Notes under the pieces: generated by a model | The model's database searches: none | The model's input: the letters and a program-made list of their open reading frames with translations, nothing else | What the model was told of the DNA's origin: nothing | Shown: positions 22,322-32,607 of the stretch, one piece after another | Layout of the letters: every line of letters starts with the position of its first letter | Numbering within the stretch: the first letter of the stretch is position 1 | Translations under genes and position numbers: made by a program | Origin: Theocolax elegans | Taxonomy: Eukaryota > Arthropoda > Insecta > Hymenoptera > Cerocephalidae | Direction of reading: 5' to 3' | Assembly: GCA_026168455.1 (NCBI GenBank) | Contig: CM047429.1 | Span: forward strand, 7,343,125 to 7,407,124 | Length of the DNA stretch: 64,000 nucleotides

Positions 22322-23421
22322 TCACTTAAGTACACTCCAGGAGTACCGCAACCTCGGCAATTTGGATTTTGACACTATGCTGCCCAATGGCCTAAGTTGT
22401 TGCAATTCAAGCATGGCTCGGTCTGTTTACGGGGATGGTTATAAATGATTGGCTAATTATTAATGGTGTATTGGGTTTGACTGTTGGCTTGGGTTTGGCT
22501 TCTTGCATTTTGGGGTGCTTGCAGTACTGTTTGCCTTGGCCAATTGCTATTGGCATTTTTGAACTGATGTGTAGGTGCTTGTTGCTGGATTTCGCTAGTA
22601 TCCTTCACTGTTTCGCTATATTGTTTTCTAGGGGATTGCTGTTTATTATAGCGAAAATTGTTTTGTCTGGGCTGCTGGGGATTTCTGGGAGGGATTGCTG
22701 GGTAATGTACAAAAGATTTCTTTGTTTGGAGCATCAATTATATTTGGGCGCATCGTTGGCACTGGCGTCGGTGTGAGTCTATAGGCTGTTGATTGGGCTT
22801 GTGGGTTGTTGGCTATTTGTCTCCTTATTGCCTTTAAAAATTATTACTCAATAATCTATCATGCTGTTCTGCTGCTGATTCGCTTACTTGCAGGCTGCTG
22901 CTACTCTGCACTTGAGTGTGTGTTGGTACTTGTTGTGTTGGCTGTGTCATTTCTTGCATAGAAATTGGGTATTGATATGGACCACGGCTCTGTCCAGTTT
23001 CCAATTCTGGTATTAGCATATTTCTGTTTATTTGCTGGGGAGCTGTTTGCAAATTATTTTGCACGGGAGGAAAATAGTTTGTTATTTCTGATTGGGTAAG
23101 GGATATAGAAAGGTCATCAGGGCTTATTTCTACTAGAGGCTGCTGGTCTATGTGAGCTACGTTTCCTACGGAGTTCTCATCAAACCACATTTGATCCGTT
23201 CGAGGCTCCCATTCGGCTGCAGAGTCCCCGAAATTACGTCTAATTTCATAGCGGGCTACTCTGTCACGAATGATTGCTATGCTACTGTCTAAATTTAAAA
23301 ATGTCGTACCCGCATAGAAGACAACTCTTCCATCAGGTAGGTTATTTACACATCGCCTAATAATACCTTGGACTGCACTTACTCCGCTTAATTTACCCCC
23401 CAATCTATAACTAATGGACAT
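22322..23421 (-). pseudogene. G1 gag remnant
   Basis: The first piece (23421-22834, 195 codons) begins at an ATG and is Gln/Ser/Pro-rich in its second half. The second (22737-22453) is Gln/Asn/Pro-rich. A zinc-knuckle region lies between 22453 and 22321 (CLNCNNLGHWAA-CQNPNC, then CRGCGTPGV and CQKC). The capsid core expected between them is not evident, so part of gag is probably deleted. Gag forms the particle and binds RNA via the knuckles. Confidence 0.6.
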
Positions 23422-23461
23422 TTTGCTGAAGGGATAGTTTTACTGCTTGGTTTAATAGCTA

Positions 23462-23817
23462 AAATAAAATTATTTTTTAAACATTTATAATGCTGGATTT
23501 TTAGTTTTACATCCCTTACAAGAATTATAATACTAATCTGAAGGATTACTATAAAAGTATTAACATTATTATTATTATTATTCAGCAATACATTGTTTAG
23601 ATTTCACAAACTTGTCACTGTCACGTTATCATATTATTCATTATAATTATATATCCGATTTATTTATATATCTTTTGTATTAAATACGTATATTCAGTTA
23701 TTGTAATAATGATGTTTATATATTTATAGTAATCCTTCAGATTAGTATTATAATTCTTGTAAGGGATGTAAAACTAAAAATCCAGCATTATAAATGTTTA
23801 AAAAATAATTTTTTATA
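23462..23817. repeat. Hairpin/MITE with ~95-bp inverted arms
   Basis: The left arm (23462-23560, ...TTTAAACATTTATAATGCTGG to TCTGAAGGATTACTATAAA) returns as its reverse complement at 23725-23817. The ~165-bp spacer is AT-rich. It lies in the G1 leader just upstream of gag. No coding capacity. Clear target duplications were not identified in the A/T-rich flanks. Confidence 0.75.
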
Positions 23818-23819
23818 AT

Positions 23820-25254
23820 TTTATAATAATATTTGTATTTTTAGCAGCTTACAGGGGATTAGATGGATACTGAAACAAGTGGAGATACTTTTCTACCATT
23901 CCAAGGTAAGTGCATAAATTTTTTTGCAATGATCATGCTACTAGATTCATCGTTATAAGGCAACAAATATACATTTCTATTAATATTTCGGGCACTTTTC
24001 CCGGATATTTTGACCATAAGTGATCTTAATGATTTAGACCCACTCTGGAAATTTTTAGGCAGTTTCTGACTATAAAAAGACATCTTTTAGACAGTATTAG
24101 GTTACCAGAGTCCGTAGCAGAATTGCTGATTTTCACTAATTAAGGTTTAAATGGCTTACAAGAGTGTGACAGCATACATTTATGTCTTTTACAGTATTTT
24201 TAATGAAAAGTTCGGAAAATTTTACAAAAAAAGTCATAGTTATGTTTTTAGTGAAAAATGCATCCCCTGAGAGCTAAACATTCATGAAAATGGGCATATG
24301 ATGCAAAAAAGTGCTAAAATGTCAACTTTGACTCTCTGTAACTTAAAATAATGGCCCAGAAAAAATCTGAAAAAATTCAGGAGGACTACTGGATACCTCT
24401 AAAACATATTCCCACAGTTATAGCAATATTTATTTTTTTCATCTTCGATGTCACAGAGAACCACCCATATATATATGGCTGTGGTAATGGCTACAAAAAA
24501 AATTAAATAACAATTGCAACGTTAAGAAGGGCGGAAAATATGCAAGAAGGGTTAGTGCAATTAATGTGTATAATAATTCAATTTGATGAGGTTATTATTT
24601 ATCCCCCCAAAAAAACGAATTTGCAAGCAATGGCGAATCCCAATTAAGGTTAATAGGCATTCAATAAATTATGCAAAATAATAAATAAATGCAAATATGT
24701 GTATATAGCAAATTATATATGAAATAATAAACAATGCAAATATATATGTTTGTAGCAATTACATGCGAAATAATAAACAAATGCAATATGTGTGTATATA
24801 GCAATTATATGCAAAGTAATAAATGAATGCAATATATATGTATATAGTAAGCAATTAAGCTTGACTTATATAAAAGAAAGAGAAATATATATGCTATACG
24901 TATCCGAGTGTATTTATAGCTATATATATCCTGCGTGTTAATAGAGCAGTGATATATATATATACACGTTTAAAGCAGTATTGCAAATGCTAGAGAAAAA
25001 AAATTCGCGCTCAAATTAATTAATTAATTAGCATCAAGAAGAAACGATAATTTTAGCTTGCTAGCAACAATAAGAATTAATTAAACTCGATAAGCTATTA
25101 TTTCAGCCACGCGGTCGATTCAAAATGACCGTACTTTATCGACTCGCGTGTGTGTGCGCACGAACAAACGGCAAGCAATATGGCTATCGGCTTCGCGCTC
25201 GAAGCTTACAATTTATGCTGCTTGCTCGATCCCTTATTTAAAATATAAAAAAAA
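23820..25254. other. Probable G1 5' leader, non-coding
   Basis: AT-rich sequence between gag and the PBS. A 74-codon open frame on the minus strand (24083-23859) is not recognised. Contains the tandem repeat listed at 24667. If the PBS and LTR calls are right, this is an unusually long leader (~1.4 kb), probably swollen by insertions. Confidence 0.4.
24667..24856. repeat. Tandem repeat, ~54-bp unit, ~3.5 copies
   Basis: Units of TGCAAATATGTGTATATAGCAAT followed by TATATG-AAATAATAAA-AA repeat near 24670, 24722, 24777 and 24830 with small differences. Confidence 0.7.
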
Positions 25255-25270
25255 CACACGTTGGGCGCCA
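25255..25270 (-). other. G1 primer-binding site
   Basis: The minus strand reads TGGCGCCCAACGTGTG, one base from the LTR edge at 25272. TGG pairs with the CCA end of a tRNA and TGGCGCCC is a common start of retroelement primer sites. The tRNA cannot be assigned with confidence from these bases alone. Confidence 0.65.
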
Positions 25271-25271
25271 A

Positions 25272-26418
25272 TGTCACGTCGCACTGGGGATCAGGGTGCG
25301 GGTGATCAAACTAACGTTAAATTCACTTATTCGTAAGAATTTATTATAACAACAGCGGACGCCAGTCGCGTACGTTCCGACGTAATTGTCGTGATTCGTT
25401 ACTCGCTTAAAAAAACGCTCAATTGGATACATGTGATTATCTATCCGAATATCCGTAATATAGAATAGCGAAGGACACGGCTGGAAAACGTGTCTTGTAT
25501 GCCGGCTACTTCGCGCGCGAAGGGGGGAGGGGAAGAAGCTGGGGTACACTAGATTCACGCGGCGAGCAAGGCTAGCTGTATAAAGAAGAAGCTGGGGATA
25601 CACGAGAGTTCGCGGCACACACACAGGCAAGGAAAACGGTTCTCAAATATTGGCATTAGGTCGCACAAACCTTTGGCGATGCTGGCACACGTGCGGCACA
25701 CACACTTCGCTATGCTCTTTCTCTCTCTTTCTCGCTGTCGTCACGTCGGTACTTCGATCGGTAGTTCCAAATCGGCGGTCCGACGAGCACTGAGCTCTCG
25801 TCGTCGTCGACGCGAGAGAGTTGGTGGCGACGACGACGTAGCTGTTCGGCCTTCCTTCGTGGTCTTCTTGGCTGCCTCCTTCTTCTCTCTTAGCAATCCT
25901 GGCTCGAGGACTCGGGAATGCGATACAGCGTTTTTACCTGGGTGAGTTTTAAACCGTACGGCTACTCGGTTTATATGTTGTTGTTTCACCTAACCTCTCT
26001 TCTGCACCCCTCCTATACCCAGCTGTTCAACTGCTGTGTGATCCTGTCCTATCCTTTATAAGGTGCACATTGTAAGAAGTAATCTTACAGGTTTATTTGA
26101 TGTACTGGATGGCTACTGTTGGAGGCGATACTGGCTACGCTGCTTCTCCAGGTGTGCTGTAAGGGACTTCTCCTCACCACTTCCTGGCATTGCTTGGACT
26201 TCAAGCTTCCTCTGGATCTTCTTGGTACTCCTGAGCTCTTTCTTATGTACTCGGCGATGTGGCTGGCCTGTGTGTGTAGGCTGACAGGGTTCGGTGAGGC
26301 TTATGTAGGGTTCGGTAAGGCTTAGGTAGGGTTCGATAAGGCTTAGGTAGGGTTCGATAAGGACTTCAATGGGCTACATGCTCGCTTAACTTTAACATGC
26401 ATTAAATGCATTGTCACA
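25272..26418 (-). repeat. G1 5' LTR (candidate)
   Basis: Begins TGTCACG beside the PBS and ends GTCACA near 26418, so on the minus strand it runs TGTGAC...CGTGACA, consistent with TG...CA ends. GC-rich with promoter-like content. A GGTTCGATAAGGCTTAGGTAG block is repeated at ~26289-26360. No partner LTR is present in the window, so the outer boundary is tentative. Confidence 0.45.
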
Positions 26419-27505
26419 AATCATAAAAATGTTGCAGCACCTTAAAGTTTTAGTAGTTTAGTACCAAAAAATATAAAAACTTCCATGACGATTTTAAAAA
26501 CTAAATAAAGAAAAAAGAAAACATAATATGTAGCTACGATAATGGCTGCTATGACTGAAATGATTAATAAGTAGATACAAATAATATTATATGAATAATT
26601 ATTTGTGACGGAAATTATCGCGCGATCTGTTCGCGACGAATAGAATATTTAAAATATTAATAATTATAAGCCGTCGGATTCTTTGGTATGTCAAGGCCGT
26701 ACAAAGGAGTGTACAAATACGCGCGCGACAATACGTAGGGATGAGAGCGCGAGAGAGTGTATGTGTGAGTTTCCCCTTTCTCATCCCTTTTTCGGGAAAT
26801 TTAGGCGATCGTCTTATCAGTATGTCCCGATCCGCCGATCGAGGCGGAGAATCCTTTCGGGTGCACGCTAAGTTTTCTGGTCGTGAAAAAGAGTTGAGAC
26901 GCGAGAGGCGTGTTGGCCGACGACACCCGAAACGTTATTATGAGTGTTTAATAAGTCCACGAGTGACTTGGTGAGTAAAGCTCAAGGACGGGGTTGCATG
27001 TGACTGCAAAGGCGATTTGCAAAACCCTCTGCGACGCTACTTTTCGTCGGCGTAATAATTAATACAGATTATGACCCGACGGAGGTTTCGTCGTAGCAAC
27101 GTTCAAAATAAGTATATCGCCGATTTATATTATATTGGGCGCCTGGCGATATTAGTAACAATGTTAATCGCTTTAAATAAAATAACTACTCAGCAACCCG
27201 GCAAATTCTCACCTTGACTCCGAGTCACAGAGGGAATCCCGACGGCTGGCCACTTCGAAACCGGCGGCTTTCAGAGTAAAGGTAAATAACCAATACACAC
27301 ACACGGATTTAAATTTTTGGCCGAAACTTAATCTAATCCAGATACAAAGAAAATACTTATAACTTCCGACACCGACTAACAATTATCAACGCGATCGCGA
27401 CCGACTCACACACGTGCAGACCTATACACTCAAAACTCGTCCGTCCGGCGGTTATTAAAATAAATATATATCTCTATAATATATAAATATTTCGCCGCCG
27501 CCGCC
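26419..27505. other. Unassigned sequence, CpG-rich 26585-27300
   Basis: No gene is supported. The CpG-rich part contains GGGCGCCTGG near 27130, similar to LTR-PBS junctions, and could be a fragment of another LTR element, but I find no second LTR or coding domain. Confidence 0.4.
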
Positions 27506-27529
27506 GTGTCTAAGAATTCAGAATTCAAC

Positions 27530-27727
27530 ATATATATATGTTTTATGTATATATATATATGTCATATATATGTTATATATATGTCATATATATATATGCT
27601 ATATATATGTCATATATATATGTTATATATATGTCATATATATATGTTATATATATGTCATATATATATGTTATATATATGTTATATATATGTTATATAT
27701 ATATGTCATATATATGTAATATATATA
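27530..27727. repeat. ATATATGTY satellite-like tandem array
   Basis: A run of ATATATATGTCATATATATGTT-type units. Long open frames across it encode only repeated Tyr/Ile/Cys/Met and are artefacts of the repeat. Confidence 0.9.
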
Positions 27728-27984
27728 TGGGCTGTTTCACGTCTAGTGGTACGATGAAAATTTTAAATCACTTCAAATTTTGTGAACAGACTGGAAATAT
27801 CTTCCAGAAGATAATTTTTAGAAAAATTGAAAAATTTCCATTTTTCATGGTGGAATAAATCTTAGGCAAATTATTTTTAACATCTAAAATTTTTTTTCTA
27901 TCTTCTGGAAGATATTTCCAGTCTGTTCACAAAATTTGAAGTGATTTAAAATTTTCATCGTACCACTTGACGTGAAACAGCCCA
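27728..27984. mobile_element. TA-flanked MITE with long TIRs
   Basis: 257 bp. The ends read TGGGCTGTTTCACGT and its reverse complement, and the inverted similarity extends over ~85 bp (through TTCCAGAAGATA). Flanked by TA at 27726-27727 and 27985-27986, as in Tc1/mariner-type MITEs. It sits at the edge of the AT-rich tandem array. No coding capacity. Confidence 0.8.
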
Positions 27985-27986
27985 TA

Positions 27987-28080
27987 TAAAAGTGTGTGCG
28001 TGTGTGTATGTGTGTTCGTGCGTGCGTGCGTGCGTGTATGTGTGTGTGTGTGCGGCGGAATATTTATATAATATATATAT
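27987..28080. repeat. GT/GTGC microsatellite and repeat-family segment (copy 1)
   Basis: (GTGC)n/(GT)n microsatellite, then GTGCGGCGGAATATTTAT, the same as 31380-31470. Together with 28931-29130 this is one copy of a dispersed repeat interrupted by the TRIM. Confidence 0.75.
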
Positions 28081-28291
28081 TGTAACGGGGTACGGATTGA
28101 ATATAAGGAATAAAAAAATGAACGAAGGTATCGGGGCGCGAACCCACGATCCCGGGAGCGCGAGGCAGAAGCCTCACCACTGCGCTACCATTCGCAATTA
28201 TCCCGGCTAGTCGACTTGGTCCTATCGACGAACGTCGCCGATAATTCAGGGACCTAACCTGCGCCGACACTCGAAATCCGTACCCGTTATA
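28081..28291 (-). repeat. TRIM 3' LTR (left)
   Basis: Plus-strand ends TGTAACGGGG and ACCCGTTATA. Contains the tRNA-like unit described at 28112-28197. The polypurine tract lies at 28292-28301. Confidence 0.9.
28112..28197 (-). ncRNA. tRNA-like Pol III unit inside the TRIM LTR
   Basis: The minus strand reads a tRNA-like block: A-box-like TGGTAGCGCAGTGGT (28190-28176), an arm region with CTTCTGCC, B-box-like GGTTCGCGCCC (28144-28134), then a T7 run (complement of 28112-28118) about 16 nt further on, which is a typical Pol III terminator. The spacing suits a tRNA gene. The anticodon arm does not fold as a clean 7-nt loop, so I regard it as tRNA-derived rather than a working tRNA. The same unit is repeated in the other LTR at about 28751-28836. 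Confidence 0.65.
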
Positions 28292-28704
28292 TCCCCCACC
28301 CAAACGCGACCTACGCCCACGGGGAGCCGTTTGATCACTTCGATCACCTGGGCTAGAGAGGCGAAGGTTGTCCCTGCTCAACCGGTGTCAAGAAGACCAT
28401 TTTCTGAGCACCGGGAGCCTCGTTAGGGATAGCCGTGCGTTTGCACCACCACGCTTGAGATCCCAGAAACTCAAGCTCCCCTACGTCTAGTGCCAACTTT
28501 GGAGGTGTACTGCGTATACGTATACACACTGTGGAAGAGCAACACAGGCTTTTCTCCTACAGTCGTACCTCCGCACTTTTTGACGTTCTCGCGGGGAAAT
28601 CCACCGGGACTGTGGTGGTGGGGATGGAAGTTTGTGACCGACTTTGGTCGAGGATGAGCCAGGCGAAGATAAATTTCTTCGTCTCTTCTGGCAAGTGGGT
28701 TTTT

Positions 28705-28717
28705 GAGTTGGGCGCCA
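28705..28717 (-). other. TRIM primer-binding site
   Basis: Minus strand TGGCGCCCAACTC, separated from the LTR by 2 bp exactly as in G2 (50692-50705). The first ten bases are identical in both elements. Confidence 0.8.
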
Positions 28718-28719
28718 TT

Positions 28720-28930
28720 TGTAACGGGGTACGGATTGAATATAAGGAATAAAAAAATGAACGAAGGTATCGGGGCGCGAACCCACGATCCCGAGAGCGC
28801 GAGGCAGAAGCCTCACCACTGCGCTACCATTCGCAATTATCCCGGCTAGTCGACTTGGTCCTGTCGACGAACGTCGCCGATAATTCAGGGACCTAACCTG
28901 CGCCGACACTCGAAATCCGTACCCGTTATA
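28720..28930 (-). repeat. TRIM 5' LTR (right)
   Basis: 211 bp, nearly identical to 28081-28291 (for example CCCGAGAGCG versus CCCGGGAGCG, and CCTGTCGACG versus CCTATCGACG). Carries the second tRNA-like unit. Confidence 0.9.
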
Positions 28931-29160
28931 ATATATTTTAAAATTGTTTTTTCAAGAATACATAATCTATGTATTTTTTCCTTGCGCAAAAAAAAAGTTG
29001 TGAACATAACTTGAAAGAATGTGTATTATTTTACTCATTCTCGATATAACTCATAAAATGTTTAAACGTATACTCAATAATATAATAACGGATCTAAAAT
29101 GCAATGTAATGCTTTAAATACAGATGCAAAATTGTTTGAAGATTAAATAAATATTAATCA
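28931..29160. repeat. Dispersed repeat copy 1, right part
   Basis: Homologous to 31475-31553 plus 32608-32730 (TTTTAAAATTGTTTTTTCAAG through AATGCTTTAAATACAGATGC). Here the region around ATAACTTGAAAG is uninterrupted, giving the empty site for the solo LTR in the other copy. Confidence 0.8.
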
Positions 29161-29878
29161 AGTATAACATACGCTTTTCCAAATATCCATGTGATATATA
29201 CAATGAGTTAAAAATTAAATATATTAATTATTGCATTTTTAAGATAATTCTATTATAAACAGTAATGTCAAAAGAAAATACAAATTTTAACAGTGGCAAT
29301 ATAAAATACGAATTATATTTGAATAGATTTTTAAAAACTATTAATTTAGGAGCATTTAATTTAAATATTTTCAAATTAATATTTCAAAATTGTATGGATA
29401 TATAAGTGAGTAGATAATGTATATTTATATAAAACAATATTTTAAATAAACAAGTATGTATTTATTAGAAACGGAAGGTTATTTAAGGAATGAATTTGTT
29501 TATAATAATTAAAACAAATATATGGGCTCTGTAAGTAAAGGGAAATATAAATTGGATATAATTATGGATTAAAACGCAAATTTTGAAAGAGGGTGGAAAT
29601 TACGAATTACGGGAGAAATGGAAGAAACAGGTTTTTATTTATATGCCACTAAAATTATATAAATAGTTCTATAAAATTAATAAAAATTCATAAAAAAATT
29701 TATTTATTTAAGAAGAAAGTTTTATTACTCTAAAAGTACAAAATATTAATGCCATAGAACTTTTGGCGATGATCCTTCGTCATTAAATAAATTAATTTTA
29801 GGAGGTGAAGTTCTATTTAGATCCGTTTAAAATATTCCAATATTTTCATGAGTAGTTACTAAATACTACAATTTACTA
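29161..29878. other. AT-rich sequence, nothing recognised
   Basis: No ORF of note, no inverted repeat. May be interior of the Helitron whose 3' end is at 30979, but I could not find a 5' TC terminus. Confidence 0.35.
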
Positions 29879-30557
29879 ACAAGGGAAGTACATGACCTCC
29901 GGGAAACGGATTTCATCCTAACTTTGGTATGTCTTTTATAATATATAAATATGAAGAAAGCCAAGTTATCTCTTGCCAATGGCCACTTTTACGGAAGTTA
30001 TTCGACTTCCAATAATAATAGCAGTAAAAATTACTTCCAATTCGGTCGCTTATAACTCAAATACAAATACAGATAAATAATCGAACCAAAAACCAGAAGA
30101 AAGTTGAGTTCAAGTAGATATGGTTTGAAAAAAAAGAAGCTCAAATTGCTTAATTTGAAGCAAAGTTATGAAGAAAATAAGAAATTGAAGATTATTAGGC
30201 CAAAATTTTATATGAAAAATTTATTGTTTCTTTTGGCCTAATAATCTTCAATTTCTTATTTTCTTCATAACTTTGCTTCAAATTAAGCAATCTGAGCTTT
30301 TTTTTTTTTAAACCATATCTACTTGAACTCAACTTTCTTCTGGTTTTTGGTTTGATTGTTTATCTTTATTTGTTTTCGAGTTATAAGCGACCGAATTGGA
30401 AGTAATTTTTACTGCTATTATTATTGGATGTCGAATAACTTCCGTAAAAGTGGCCATTGGCAAGAGATAACTTGGCTTTCTTCATATGTTTATATTATAA
30501 AAGACATACCAAAGTTAGGATGAGATCCGTTTCCCGGAGGTCATGTACTTCCCTTGT
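29879..30557. mobile_element. Foldback element with ~330-bp inverted arms
   Basis: The left arm starts ACAAGGGAAGTACATGACC and the right arm ends with its reverse complement. The arms are almost perfectly complementary across ~330 bp and meet at a short loop near 30215-30225 (AAAATTTTATATGAAAAATTT). One arm alone recurs at 38536-38808 inside the Polinton. No coding capacity, so probably a non-autonomous DNA element. Confidence 0.85.
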
Positions 30558-30939
30558 AAGTATATGCACTTTACTATTTTTGGTAAGTTAATTTTTCATT
30601 AACATTTATAATTATTAAAATATAAATTTAAGCTTTATAGGAATTCATATAGTTTAAAATTTACAGTTAACATTTAATGTCTTTATTTTTTTATTACTAT
30701 TATTCTGATTTCATTATACTAAATTTTGGTAAAAACTTTTATTGATAAATTATAATCGTATTTAAAAAAAAATTAAATTTTTGGTATAAAACCTAATGCA
30801 TTATAACAATACCTCCAAGGTGTTGTGTGAATCGGTTTAATTTCTTAGGTGTCCATGGTAGTGAAAAAGTAATATAATTTAAAACATTATTTAAAATAAA
30901 TTTATTACGAAAAACCTTTTTCGAAATTAAAAATAGGGG

Positions 30940-30979
30940 GTTGGCGCGCGAAGCGCACAGGGGGGCAAAACCCCCCTAG
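30940..30979 (+). mobile_element. Helitron-type 3' terminus
   Basis: GC-rich palindromes (GGCGCGCGAAGCGC, then GGGGGGCAAAACCCCCC) followed by CTAG at 30976-30979 and then T. A terminal hairpin followed by CTRR, with insertion before T, is the Helitron 3' signature. The 5' end (TC after A) was not located, so element length is unknown; it extends to the left. Confidence 0.55.
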
Positions 30980-31137
30980 TATATATATATATATATATAT
31001 TATTTATATAAATAGTTCACCGCCGTACTGTCTAAGATTTCAGGGTTTTAATATATGCCGATGTGTATAAAAATTTTTCATTTCCCACAGATTGGTATAT
31101 ATGATTCCAGAGACCATAGTACATACATAGATATATA

Positions 31138-31347
31138 CGAGGCCTGCGATCGCTCGGTTGGTAGGGCGTCGGGCTCGTAATCTCGAGGTCCCAGGTTCGA
31201 TTCCCGGCCCCGGCCGATTGGTACAAGCACCACTGGCGAATGTATTTTCAACAAATGCTTTCTTCACCAAGACATCGTATGACCTCCGTCGCTGATTAGC
31301 ACCGTTTTGGGAGCATAAAAAGAGCGACGTTAAAATAATAAAAAAAC
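31138..31347 (+). mobile_element. tRNA-derived SINE, full length
   Basis: 210 bp with a 14-bp target duplication TACATAGATATATA (31124-31137 and 31348-31361). The head (31138-31210) is tRNA-like, with an exact B box GGTTCGATTCC at 31194-31204 and an A-box-like GCTCGGTTGGTAGGGCG. The body carries GATTGGTACAAGCACCACTGG and the element ends in an A-rich tail. At the anticodon position the head reads CTCGTAA; the stem is imperfect, so it is a SINE rather than a tRNA gene. A truncated relative is at 838-985. Confidence 0.85.
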
Positions 31348-31375
31348 TACATAGATATATATATATATATATATA

Positions 31376-31553
31376 TATCTTTGTATGTGCGCGCGTGTGT
31401 GTGTATGCGTGCGTGCGTGCGTGTGTGCGTGCGTGCGTGTGTGTGTGCGGCGGAATATTTATGTAGTATATATATATTTTTTAAAATTGTTTTTTCAAGA
31501 ATACATAATATATGTATTTTTTCCGTGCGCAAAAAAAAGTTGTGAATATAACT
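31376..31553. repeat. Dispersed repeat copy 2, left part, with GT/GTGC microsatellite
   Basis: Matches 27987-28080 joined directly to 28931-29000, i.e. without the TRIM. Ends at the AACT duplication of the solo LTR. Confidence 0.8.
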
Positions 31554-32607
31554 TGTAACGGGGTGGGTACTGGGGATATGTAAGGCCCACGGTTAGGCCC
31601 AATTTGTCCCAACTTACCAACCTTAAGTGTGCAGTCCCACGATGCGGCCGGGAATCCCTTTGATTCCCGTGCAATGCCGTTAACAACGTCAAACACCTCG
31701 TTTGACTTAGATACCGTGTGTTGGGCCCTATGCCCAAAATTGCCAACTAGAATAAACACCGGAGAGAGCGGTATTCGTAGGATAGGACGGTAACCGGTAA
31801 AATACTATCAACAATCGATATTATTCGTTAATTTATTAAATTACCAATTAAATAATAATAAACAAACAATAAATTAACGTTAACAATTTACGGGGAGTCG
31901 TACCGATGACTACCCCCGAGGTCAGCGCGAAATAAGTTAGTTAAAATCTGTTTAACTGTCGATTACGAGTAACCGATCCGGATATGGTCGGCTGCTTAAC
32001 CTGATGGCATACGTCACACCGTGTGACGTATGTATTTCTGACGTAGAGAGCTTTGTGAAGTGGTTCCCGCGAACCACCGACCTGTCTATCCGTGCGGGTA
32101 TTGTCACGAGAGGGGGAAAAGGAGGAACGCATCCTCACCTGGACCGTACCAGGTAAATCGGGACGCAAAATCTTAAGTAGACACGCGGGTGTAAACGTGG
32201 TGCACCACTTACCGCTTGTCTAAATATCGCGCCTCGGCGGGAAACGACTGGGTAAAGGAGAGATAGCTCGTCCTCGTGCTTATCTCTCTCTCACTCCAAC
32301 GGTCGGGAAAGCGGCCGACTCTTGGCTTCCTTCTTTCTGCCTTTCTCGGGGCCGTGCTGCTTCGCTCGCCGACGTGGAGGTTGGTGGGAAGAAAAACCTC
32401 ACACCCACACACGAAACGCACCAGTCTTTGTTTACTTTTTCACGTAAAAAACCTCTCAGCCGTTGTCAACACGATGTTGTTGCCGATCGCGCGCGAACTC
32501 TCTCGGTACACCTTTGTGCACGATTCTCGCGCGCGTTCTCTGCGCGCGCATCAATCTCGATACTCTTTTCGGTTACTCACCTGGTCGGTAACTCGCTTAC
32601 CGTTATA
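31554..32607 (-). repeat. Solo LTR of the G2 gypsy family
   Basis: 1054 bp, homologous to the G2 3' LTR (41924-43030) from TGTAACGGGGTGGGTACTGG to GCTTACCGTTATA. Flanked by a perfect 4-bp AACT duplication (31550-31553, 32608-32611). The related locus at 28996-29020 shows the unoccupied site. It arose by LTR-LTR recombination of a full element. Open frames inside are not genes. Confidence 0.9.

Larger units (their letters stand above)
15990..26418 (-). mobile_element. Gypsy-type LTR retrotransposon G1 (decayed, with nested insertion)
   Basis: Minus-strand order from right to left: candidate 5' LTR (25272-26418), PBS, leader, gag (23421-22322), protease, RT, [nested DNA transposon], integrase, third ORF (16941-15990). 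RNase H is deleted between RT and integrase and the integrase active site is altered. It shares its layout with G2 (AT-hook integrase tail, third ORF with AG-ATG start) but is clearly a different family. No 3' LTR was found. Confidence 0.75.
28081..28930 (-). mobile_element. TRIM (miniature LTR retrotransposon) with tRNA-like LTRs
   Basis: 850 bp: two 211-bp LTRs (28081-28291 and 28720-28930) differing at about two sites, and 428 bp between them without a believable gene. It has a PBS next to the right LTR (minus TGGCGCCCAACTC, 2-bp offset), a polypurine tract next to the left LTR (minus GGGTGGGGGA) and a 4-bp ATAT duplication (28077-28080, 28931-28934). The paralogous locus at 31475 has the empty site. 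All cis signals for reverse transcription are present without proteins, the definition of a TRIM. The near-identical LTRs indicate a recent insertion. Confidence 0.9.

Noticed and set aside
25673..26974. Possible host gene in the GC-rich segment
   Set aside because: Frames are short, low-complexity or Arg/Ser-biased by CpG content, with no domain or splice pattern; most of it lies inside the candidate G1 LTR.
27506..27858. Open frames of Tyr/Ile/Cys/Met repeats
   Set aside because: Artefact of the ATATATGTY tandem array.
28134..28197. A functional tRNA gene
   Set aside because: A and B boxes are present but the anticodon arm does not give a proper 5-bp stem and 7-nt loop, and the copy is duplicated within LTRs. 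Kept as a tRNA-like unit.
28064..28909. Open frames across the TRIM (e.g. 140 codons at 28487-28909)
   Set aside because: They cross LTR-internal boundaries, repeat the LTR twice and show no domain.
31138..31210. A functional tRNA gene at the SINE head
   Set aside because: No good acceptor stem; it is followed by a SINE body and flanked by a target duplication.
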